From contig MAXR01000036.1 in assembly GCA_001751155.1 (NCBI GenBank), positions 1,417 to 8,626 on the forward strand: a stretch of DNA of 7,210 nt, given 5' to 3'. Origin of the DNA: Desulfuromonadales bacterium C00003068. Lineage in GTDB: Bacteria > Desulfobacterota > Desulfuromonadia > Desulfuromonadales > Desulfuromonadaceae. The position numbers and the translations under genes are program-made. Positions 1-5,641 of the stretch are shown here, one piece after another. How positions within the stretch are numbered: the first letter of the stretch is position 1; each line of letters begins with the position of its first letter. A model generated the notes under the pieces. That model was not told where the DNA came from. It saw nothing but the letters and a program-made list of their open reading frames with translations, and did not search any database.

Positions 1-234
1 TGGGTTTTGTCATTTCATCTCACCAAATGTAGCAACACATATTACTTTCGGCTTCGCATTCCACAAGATCGTTATAGCTACTTCCCCACCGATGAGATAA
101 AGAAATCTCTTCGCTCTCATAGTCTACCAGCAGCTAAGATTCTCTGTTCATCATGGGAGGATAAGTTTCAAAACACACTCGTCCTGTTGAGATCTGGTTT
201 TGTCAATGAAGATGGTCTCGCAAAAACAAATTAG
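1..234 (+). pseudogene. Tyrosine recombinase (phage integrase) N-terminal fragment, DUF6538-like
   Basis: The frame is open at the left edge, so the true start may lie outside; the first possible start inside is TTG at 7. The product begins with a pattern typical of the N-terminal domain (DUF6538 type) of tyrosine recombinases: NTYYFRLRIPQD, then an acidic/basic stretch and KKSLRSHSLPAAKILCSSWE, matching the usual 'YYFRxRIPxD...I..SLxT.....A' signature. In the family this domain precedes a core-binding domain and a catalytic domain with R...HxxR...Y. Neither follows: the frame ends at TAG (232-234) after about 75 residues, whereas complete integrases have about 350-450. I therefore call it a truncated, non-functional remnant of an integrated element. 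The family call rests on motif recognition only. Confidence 0.6.
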
Positions 235-489
235 ATGGCTAAGCAAAAATTTCGTCCCCCAAGGCGTAGTGGTTATTCAAGGGAGAAGGCATACATGTTG
301 TATGTCGAACTCTTGAATAAACGCTGCAACGCAGGTGGGCGGACATTTTGCGACGCCATCAATGAAGAGCAGTTGAACAGCATGATTGAAGAGTTGTTAC
401 CAGAGAAACACGATCCACCATATTTAAATCGATGTAAACAATACAACGCAATAAAGTGTTCACCACTTTCGATTGCAGTAGCATGGTAG
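235..489 (+). other. Unrecognised open frame continuing the integrase phase after an in-frame TAG
   Basis: The ATG at 235 follows the TAG of the integrase fragment directly and is in the same phase. Removing the stop would give one continuous frame of about 160 codons. The product starts MAKQKFRPPRRSGYSREKAY and contains an amphipathic acidic stretch (EEQLNSMIEELLPEKHD). I do not recognise a family. No Shine-Dalgarno site lies before the ATG. From about 416 onward the plus-strand frame is simply antisense to the transposase remnant, so any genuine coding content should end near 415. It may be the continuation of a nonsense-mutated integrase, a piece of another gene joined to it, or chance. 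Confidence 0.25.
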
Positions 490-758
490 CGATCATCCCA
501 AAAAGCACCTTTACGTTTTTTTCGTTTATTGAACTCCTGAGCTGTTTTACCCGCAATTAACTGCAGGCTGTTTGGAATAACATCCTTGTCACTATCGACA
601 ACCAGTAAATGGATATGGTTGAAAGTCACCGCAAAATCAAAAACTTGAAGTTTGTAGCGTTTTTTCGCCTCAAACAGCCATTGCGTCCAACGACCTCTAT
701 CCTTTGAGAATTTAAGAAGAAACTCTCTTATATGGCATCGGTGGTTTTTTTGCTTGTT
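416..758 (-). pseudogene. Broken Y1 (REP-associated/IS200-like) transposase
   Basis: Reading leftward from 758, the minus strand gives NHRCHIREFLLKFSKD, WTQWLFEAKKRY, then FNHIHLLVVDSD with the HxH metal-binding motif of Y1 (HUH-superfamily) transposases, DVIPNSLQLIAGKTAQEFN, KGAFWDDRYHAT and AIESGEH. This order of motifs is characteristic of the family. The frame then fails. One base removed from the AAA run at 453-455 (TTT on the coding strand) restores HLLRCIVYIDLNMV, the expected next family block, so a +1 frameshift is very likely. Homology ends after NMV near 416, where the expected RAGVV...W..CGYNEIQ tail is missing. Upstream, the frame meets TGA at 759-761. Another phase at 758-784 reads SSAESVGETSK and would join at the seven-T run (745-751), suggesting a second homopolymer frameshift. 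Family members usually have about 200-300 residues; this copy cannot make an intact enzyme. Confidence 0.8.
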
Positions 759-824
759 TCACCCACAGATTCTGCGGAAGAGCGTTCTATTTAAACCAGA
801 TCAAAATTTCACACAAAGGGTTTT

Positions 825-840
825 CCGCTTCCTTAAGCGG
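825..840. repeat. Short hairpin CCGCTT-CCTT-AAGCGG
   Basis: A perfect 6-base inverted repeat with a 4-base loop lies just upstream of the transposase remnant (its 5' side). Neither strand has a T-run after the stem (on the plus strand it is preceded by TTTT and followed by TAAAG), so it does not look like an intrinsic terminator. Y1/RAYT transposases are known to act on REP-type hairpins, so this could be a degenerate terminal or REP-like structure of the dead element. That link is inference from position alone. Confidence 0.3.
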
Positions 841-974
841 TAAAGCAGCCATTGAATAAAAATATGGAAAGAGGCTTTTCTGTACTGATTTCATCAACCA
901 TGATATTTTATTTCTGAATTCCATTAATGGCCTACCTATTATTGATTCGAGCTATTAACCTAAAATATCAGATA

Positions 975-990
975 GTTGTTTTTGAACAAC
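975..990. repeat. Inverted repeat GTTGTT-TTTG-AACAAC
   Basis: A perfect 6-base inverted repeat with a 4-base centre sits in the AT-rich spacer about 170 bases before the exporter gene. It could be a regulator half-site pair or the trace of a mobile-element end. No T-run follows that would make it a terminator. Confidence 0.25.
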
Positions 991-1055
991 AAACTTCAAA
1001 TAGAATCATAATTATATTCAAAAATTTAAACACTCTTTTGCAAGAAGTACACACG

Positions 1056-1084
1056 TTGCTAAAATTATCGTGCCTACTTATATC
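1056..1084 (+). promoter_or_regulatory. Possible sigma-70 type promoter for the operon
   Basis: TTGCTA (1056-1061) and TATATC (1079-1084) are separated by 17 bases, each matching the -35/-10 consensus at 4 of 6 positions. A start near 1090 would give a leader of about 70 bases before the ATG at 1163. The region is AT-rich, so chance matches are expected; other weak pairs exist further upstream. Confidence 0.3.
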
Positions 1085-1094
1085 GGTTTGCACG

Positions 1095-1102
1095 CTGTAC
1101 AG
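1095..1102. promoter_or_regulatory. Palindrome CTGTACAG, candidate operator
   Basis: A perfect 8-base palindrome, extendable imperfectly to CGCTGTACAGTG, lies directly after the candidate promoter, where a repressor would block transcription of the exporter operon. No regulator gene is visible in this window to pair with it. It lacks the spacing of a LexA box. Confidence 0.2.
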
Positions 1103-1151
1103 TGCAGCTCAACATTAAACAACCGAAGTAGAGTCATTGCGGATAAAATCT

Positions 1152-1155
1152 GGAG
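1152..1155 (+). promoter_or_regulatory. Shine-Dalgarno GGAG that selects the exporter start at 1163
   Basis: GGAG lies 7 bases before ATG 1163. The longer in-frame alternative, GTG at 1070, overlaps the candidate -10 region and would add a polar N-terminal tail of 31 residues unlike the family. Confidence 0.65.
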
Positions 1156-1162
1156 ATGGTTT

Positions 1163-2551
1163 ATGCCGGAACTACGGCAAGAAAATACGAGTTATCACCC
1201 CGCACTGTTTGCCATTACCATTGCCGTTTTCATGTGCCTTCTGGACAGCCATATCGTCCGTATCTGCCTTCCGGTGATAGCGCGGGATTTTGATATATCA
1301 TCTGGCCAGACGGCTTGGATCAATCTTGCCTACCTGCTCGTGATGACTCCTGGGTTGCCGGTCTTTGGGAAAATTTCGGACATCGTCGGTGCCAGAAAGA
1401 TCTTTATCCTCGGCTATCTGATCTTCATAACGGGTTCCATGCTGTGCGGTATCAGTCCGAGCTTTTATTCTCTGGTGTTTGCACGTTTTATTCAGGGAGT
1501 TGGTGGGGTGATGCTAATCGCTTCTGGCCCTTCGATGATATCTCACCTTATACCGGCTGATAAAAGGGGATATGCATTTGGACTTCAGGCAACCGCCGCA
1601 GGGCTTGGCATATCTCTTGGAGCTCCATTGGGCGGAATTCTGACCGAGCTACTTTCTTGGAGGTATATTTTCTATATCAATGTCCCTGTGGCGTTGGCCG
1701 GTATCGTTATGGCTATCAGGTACATCCCGCAGGAAACTTACACTGACTGCCTGAAAAACCTCTTGAAACGACTGGACATTGCAGGGAGCCTATTTCTCTA
1801 TTGCAGCCTGTTCTTCATTACCATCGGCTTGAGTCTTGTTTCAAAAATCAAGACAGGCCCCTTCCCTTTTTTGGCAAGCATGGCGTTAGGTACGATTTTT
1901 TTGATTCTTTTTCTACAGCGGGAGAAAAAATCTGCAGAACCCATTATAGACACCTCCATACTTTCAAGGCCGTTCATTCTGATCATATTTTCTACCTTTA
2001 TCAGCTACATTCTTATGACCGGTAACGCTTTCATGATGCCATTTTATCTGATGACCTCCCTTAATCTCACTCCAGCCATGTCTGGTATGATGATCCTGTT
2101 TTTTTCTTTGAGTTTTTCATTTTTCAGTTCAGTGGCAGGGCGTCTGGCTGACAAACATGATCCTAAACTGTTAGGCAGCATGGGAATGTTGATGTCAGCC
2201 GCTGCGGTCGCATTCTTTGTTTTTGTCATTGCTAAGTTATCCGTTTTTCTAACAGCGACATTTCTCGTACTCTACGGTTCGGCATTTGCTTTTTTTGTAT
2301 CCCCTACCAACAAGCTTCTCATGAACCACGCCCCTAAAAACAAGCAGGGCGTTGCCAACGGAATTTATCGTACTGCGGTTTTTCTTGCTTCACTGGTGGG
2401 GATTTCCGTTTATGGCTCACTTTCCGACCATCTTGAACCTTCAGGGGTTATACCTTTATTTTCAACTATCTATCTTTGGTCTATCCTGCTGCCGCTCGGC
2501 TCCTTCGCGGTGGTTTATTTTTCTAAACTTTCCCCACCTTCGGCTGATTAG
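1163..2551 (+). CDS. MFS exporter, DHA2 (14-helix drug:H+ antiporter) type
   Basis: A 462-residue inner-membrane protein that probably exports a small molecule in exchange for protons. It has a short polar N-terminus (residues 1-12), then dense hydrophobic segments throughout. Family motifs are in order: D1-like LDSHIVRICLPVIA (27-40) in helix 1; motif A GKISDIVGARKIF (69-81) in the first cytoplasmic loop; RFIQGVGGVMLIA (108-120, motif B with Arg108); motif C GLGISLGAPLGG (147-158), the antiporter signature; then SWRYIFYINVPV (165-176), typical of 14-helix QacA/EmrB-like proteins. A weak second motif A (AGRLADKHDPK, 325-335) marks the C-terminal half. Length fits DHA2 proteins. In helix 1 the usual Thr and Asn of LDxTIVNVALP are His30 and Arg33, which is unusual. 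It is first in the operon, so export of the product made by the next genes, or self-resistance, is the likely job. The substrate cannot be read from sequence. Confidence 0.88.
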   Translation: MPELRQENTSYHPALFAITIAVFMCLLDSHIVRICLPVIARDFDISSGQTAWINLAYLLVMTPGLPVFGKISDIVGARKIFILGYLIFITGSMLCGISPSFYSLVFARFIQGVGGVMLIASGPSMISHLIPADKRGYAFGLQATAAGLGISLGAPLGGILTELLSWRYIFYINVPVALAGIVMAIRYIPQETYTDCLKNLLKRLDIAGSLFLYCSLFFITIGLSLVSKIKTGPFPFLASMALGTIFLILFLQREKKSAEPIIDTSILSRPFILIIFSTFISYILMTGNAFMMPFYLMTSLNLTPAMSGMMILFFSLSFSFFSSVAGRLADKHDPKLLGSMGMLMSAAAVAFFVFVIAKLSVFLTATFLVLYGSAFAFFVSPTNKLLMNHAPKNKQGVANGIYRTAVFLASLVGISVYGSLSDHLEPSGVIPLFSTIYLWSILLPLGSFAVVYFSKLSPPSAD

Positions 2552-2584
2552 ATTCGATGAAGGGAAACAGTTCATTTCAATAAC

Positions 2585-2590
2585 GGAGGA
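2585..2590 (+). promoter_or_regulatory. Shine-Dalgarno GGAGGA that selects the ligase start at 2595
   Basis: A near-perfect site 4 bases before ATG 2595. The same frame is open back to 2352, but that part overlaps the exporter gene in another phase and has no family similarity. Confidence 0.8.
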
Positions 2591-2594
2591 CAAC

Positions 2595-4115
2595 ATGAAT
2601 CTTTCCAATATATACAAGTCGGCGTTAAGTGGCACACCGGATAAAGCTGCTTATATCTGCGGAAATACGGCTGTCAGTTACCGTTCATTAGATGAAAATT
2701 CCCGACGCTATACAGCTGCGCTCAAGGTTCTAGGTATTGAAAAAGGTGATCGAGTTGCCCTCACCATGCATAATATTCCTCAATTACCGCAGTTATACAT
2801 TGCCCTCTACCGGCTGGGAGCAATTGCAGTGCCGATCAGCCCCTATAGCACCGCGGCCGAACTGAACTACGCTCTGGTTCATAGTTCAGCACGCCTGCTT
2901 CTAGTTAGTCTGGAACTATACAACACTGCCTTGGAAGCAGTCGCAAACGCGCCAACAATAGAGAAGACCATAATTGTTGACGATCAGGGGGAAACGGGGG
3001 GCGATTTTCATTTTGAGCTTGCGGAACAACCCGTCGATGCTTGCGCTATGGATCCATCAGATCCGGCGATGATACTCTATACCTCGGGAAGCACGGCAAA
3101 GCCTAAAGGGATTGTGTACTCATCGAAATCACTGCAGTCCTGTGTGGCATGTCGTTGCGAGACACTAATCATGACCACAGATGACATCTATTTCAACGCT
3201 GGCTTTCTGTGTCATGGCGCTGCCCTCACCATGACGCTTCTCCCCGCTCTGTATACAGGAGGCACCGCTCTGTTTCCCACAAAATTCAACACCTCAGAAT
3301 TTTGGCCATCAGTCGGTCGCTACAAACCGACCATTGCTGCTCTAGGGCCATCCCAGTTGTGGACGGTACTTGAGCATCCACTCTGTTCTCTCACGGATTT
3401 CAGTTCCCTTCGCTACGTAACCTCAGGAGGAGATGTCGTCAGTAATCAGCTGCATGAGCTATTCCTTCGGACGATCAAATTCCCCCTCTCAGAAAGCATC
3501 GGAATGACCGAGTGTGGCACCTACCTGACAACGCGCCCCAGAATGCTCCACAAAATTGGTTCCATGGGGAAACCGGTTGTTGGTTCGGAAGTGCGACTGG
3601 TCAATGATCAGGGTTCCGATGTAAGCCTGGGAGAAACCGGCCAGATCATAGTGCGTACTGAAAGCTGTATGTCAGGATACTGGAACGATGAAAAAAACAC
3701 GGCTTTGACCATTGTAGATGGGTGGCTACAAACAGGTGACGTTGGCCGTCAAGATGAAGACGGCTACTACTATTTTGCAGGCCGGATCAAGAACATGATT
3801 GTCAGAGACGCCTGCAACATATCACCCAAAGAGGTGGAAGATGCCATCAAGCAACACCCCATAGTTAAGGATTGCGGCATTGTTGGTATACCAGATCCCT
3901 GTCACGGGCAAAAAGTGATTGCATTCATACTGTTACATGTTGAAGAGGATTCACTTGACGAACACGAATTGGAGAAGTTCACTGCTTCAATCATAATGGG
4001 GCCACGCCTGCCAGACAAATGGGTGCAGGTCAAGGAACTTCCCTCAACCCAATTGGGAAAGCTTGATCGTAAAAAGTTGCAGAAAATGGCTGAGGTGTTT
4101 GGTGGCACACAATGA
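2595..4115 (+). CDS. AMP-forming acyl/aryl-acid ligase (ANL superfamily, acyl-CoA synthetase-like)
   Basis: This 506-residue enzyme should activate a carboxylic acid with ATP to an acyl-AMP and then usually pass it to CoA or a carrier thiol. The expected core motifs are present: A3 LYTSGSTAKPKG (161-172), A5 SESIGMTECG (299-308), A7 GWLQTGDVG (376-384), A8 GRIKNMI (396-402) followed by NISPKEVE (408-415), and A10 TQLGKLDRKKL with the expected catalytic Lys489. Lys399 sits at the domain-rotation hinge position, where Asp or Lys is normal. Departures are Ala168 for Gly in A3 and Asp405-Ala406 where many relatives have Gly-Gly in A8. Length fits a standalone CoA ligase (about 500-560), with no carrier domain attached. 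Its stop overlaps the next start (ATGA), so the two are probably translationally coupled. The substrate is unknown; a medium acyl or aryl acid is possible. Cytoplasmic, with no signal peptide or membrane segment. Confidence 0.88.
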   Translation: MNLSNIYKSALSGTPDKAAYICGNTAVSYRSLDENSRRYTAALKVLGIEKGDRVALTMHNIPQLPQLYIALYRLGAIAVPISPYSTAAELNYALVHSSARLLLVSLELYNTALEAVANAPTIEKTIIVDDQGETGGDFHFELAEQPVDACAMDPSDPAMILYTSGSTAKPKGIVYSSKSLQSCVACRCETLIMTTDDIYFNAGFLCHGAALTMTLLPALYTGGTALFPTKFNTSEFWPSVGRYKPTIAALGPSQLWTVLEHPLCSLTDFSSLRYVTSGGDVVSNQLHELFLRTIKFPLSESIGMTECGTYLTTRPRMLHKIGSMGKPVVGSEVRLVNDQGSDVSLGETGQIIVRTESCMSGYWNDEKNTALTIVDGWLQTGDVGRQDEDGYYYFAGRIKNMIVRDACNISPKEVEDAIKQHPIVKDCGIVGIPDPCHGQKVIAFILLHVEEDSLDEHELEKFTASIIMGPRLPDKWVQVKELPSTQLGKLDRKKLQKMAEVFGGTQ

Positions 4116-5608
4116 AACCAGTCGAATCTGTTATAACCCTTCCGACTCAGGCACGGTTTTTGCGCCCAGCCCTTGCGTTCATCCGCGCCACTGCAGCTTC
4201 CTGCGGATTTTCCGATTCAGCGCTTAACCATATTGAGGTCGCGGTTGAAGAGGCGCTGACAAACGTTATCAAACATGCCTTTGAGGGGGATGCTGATGAA
4301 ACATTCAAGCTATCGATCCGATTTACGCTGACAGAATTCTTTATCACCATCTATGACAAAGGGATGCCTTTCAGCCCCGACAGAGTTACGGACTACGATC
4401 CCGCAAAACTTGAAGAGACGCTGGCAACAGATGGTCTTGGCGTCTATCTGATGAAAAAGATGATGGATGATGTTCTATTTGAAAATTTAGGACGCGAAGG
4501 AAAATCACTCACACTGGTCAAGAAGATCAAGGATAATCAGTCAGAAACGGCCCTAAAAGGTAGCGGGAATGAGCTGCTGATCAAGTGCAGTCAGGATCTC
4601 GCCACAGTAGAGAGTGCATATGAAATCAGGGATTTCAAACCTGAAGATGCGTTGGAAATCTCAAAGTGCGCCTATAAGGCATATGGCTACACCTATGAGC
4701 CGTACATCTATTATCCTGAACAGATTATTGCAATGAACGATGCCGGTACCTTGCGCTCTTTTGTCGCCGTCGGTAAGGAGACGAACGAAATCATGGGGCA
4801 TATTGCCTTGAAATATAAAAATGCCATTGCCCGCATCGCTGAAATTGGAGTTGCCTTTGTTAAACCTCAATATAGGCAGTTGGGGATTTTTAAATCCATG
4901 ATAGATTTATGCCATGAAAACGCAGCGCAATTAAAGAGGTATGGCATCTTAGGCCGAGCGGTTACGAGCCACATCGGCTCACAAAAAGCTATGGATTCTA
5001 TGGGCTATGCCGTATGCGGTCTGTCTCTCGGACTTTTCCCCGATGATGTTGATTTCAAAGCGCTTACTGGGAAAATAAGGCAGAAGGAAAGCGGGCTTTT
5101 GCTCTACCTCCCTGTTTCCGAGGAAAGTGAAAGAACAATCTATCTGCCTTTGAGGCATAAAAACACCATACTGGAGATGTTCAGCTCTTTTAAACTAATG
5201 GTACGCTCTGCAGAAAACGTTACAAAGTCTATTGACGGGCAAAGCCAAATACAGGTTGAGATCGTCCCAGTTCTGAATGTTGCCGAGGTAGAAGTTACTA
5301 TCATCGGAGGCGACATCATAGATGAATTGAAATCAACCATTCATAACCTCTGCCTGAAACATGTCGATGCAATTTACCTCCACCTTGATCTGGAAGATCC
5401 GAACTGTCCGCATGCCGTGCAGCAATGCGAACATTTGGGATTTTTCTTTTCCGGTGTTCTTCCTTTTGGTCTGCACAACAGACACGTCCTTATTCTGCAA
5501 TATATGAATAATCTTGCTATCAATTACGACATTATAAAACCGTATGCAGAGAGTGCGGTGCGTATTTTACAGTATGTACGTTCGTGTGATCTGAATAGAG
5601 CTGGTTAA
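4112..5608 (+). CDS. RsbW-like HATPase domain fused to GNAT acetyltransferase and a GNAT-like C-terminal region
   Basis: A 498-residue fusion. Residues 1-140 form an HATPase_c_2 (anti-sigma factor/serine kinase, RsbW/SpoIIAB-like) domain: N-box EVAVEEALTNVIKHAF (42-57, Glu47 and Asn51), G1-box YDKGMPF (81-87, Asp82) and G2-box DGLGVYLMKKMMDD (107-120). Residues 170-320 resemble a GNAT N-acetyltransferase: it starts EIRDFKPEDALEISKCAY (171-188), has the beta4 strand EIGVAFVKPQYRQLGIFKSM (244-263) and an acetyl-CoA pyrophosphate loop RQLGIF (255-260) lacking the final Gly/Ala of R/Q-x-x-G-x-G/A. Residues 320-498 are less clear but contain CEHLGFFFSGVLPF (439-452) and LILQYMNN (460-467), which recalls the end of a GNAT fold, so a second, degenerate GNAT unit is possible. 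The ATG overlaps the ligase stop by four bases (no strong separate ribosome site), implying coupling. The ATPase domain could phosphorylate or sequester a regulator (no STAS or sigma gene is in the window) or control the acetyltransferase. The domain calls are good; the role is unknown. Confidence 0.8.
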   Translation: MKPVESVITLPTQARFLRPALAFIRATAASCGFSDSALNHIEVAVEEALTNVIKHAFEGDADETFKLSIRFTLTEFFITIYDKGMPFSPDRVTDYDPAKLEETLATDGLGVYLMKKMMDDVLFENLGREGKSLTLVKKIKDNQSETALKGSGNELLIKCSQDLATVESAYEIRDFKPEDALEISKCAYKAYGYTYEPYIYYPEQIIAMNDAGTLRSFVAVGKETNEIMGHIALKYKNAIARIAEIGVAFVKPQYRQLGIFKSMIDLCHENAAQLKRYGILGRAVTSHIGSQKAMDSMGYAVCGLSLGLFPDDVDFKALTGKIRQKESGLLLYLPVSEESERTIYLPLRHKNTILEMFSSFKLMVRSAENVTKSIDGQSQIQVEIVPVLNVAEVEVTIIGGDIIDELKSTIHNLCLKHVDAIYLHLDLEDPNCPHAVQQCEHLGFFFSGVLPFGLHNRHVLILQYMNNLAINYDIIKPYAESAVRILQYVRSCDLNRAG

Positions 5609-5631
5609 CACCACCACAATAAAAAGGAAAT

Positions 5632-5635
5632 GAGG
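5632..5635 (+). promoter_or_regulatory. Shine-Dalgarno GAGG favouring the E1-like start at 5642
   Basis: GAGG is 6 bases before ATG 5642. An in-frame ATG at 5630 has AGGA only 1 base before it, which is too close. The product then begins MIEYDEIYTRNIGL, matching where the family similarity begins. The alternative adds only four residues (MRLQ). Confidence 0.55.
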
Positions 5636-5641
5636 CTACAA

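Larger units (their letters stand above)
767..1162. other. Non-coding spacer between mobile-element debris and the operon
   Basis: No convincing gene is present. The stretch from about 935 to 1090 is noticeably AT-rich and should hold the promoter of the downstream operon. It contains a hairpin at 825-840, a 10-base palindrome at 921-930, an inverted repeat at 975-990, a possible sigma-70 type promoter at 1056-1084 and an 8-base palindrome at 1095-1102, each listed separately where useful. The only open frame of any length (927-1118) has low-complexity hydrophobic and Asn/Ile-rich composition and no ribosome binding site. Confidence 0.6.

Noticed and set aside
825..840. Intrinsic terminator
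   Set aside because: The stem has only six pairs and no T-run follows on either strand.
1095..1102. LexA box
   Set aside because: CTGTACAG lacks the eight-base spacer between CTGT and ACAG.
927..1118. 63-codon plus-strand open frame
   Set aside because: Low-complexity Ile/Asn/Leu composition from AT-rich DNA, no ribosome binding site, no family resemblance, and it overlaps the probable promoter region.
1070..1162. GTG start at 1070 giving a 493-residue exporter
   Set aside because: It overlaps the candidate -10 element and adds a polar tail with no family match; ATG 1163 has GGAG at 7 bases.
2352..2594. Upstream extension of the ligase frame to 2352
   Set aside because: It overlaps the exporter gene in another phase, and ATG 2595 has a near-perfect Shine-Dalgarno site and begins a normal family N-terminus.
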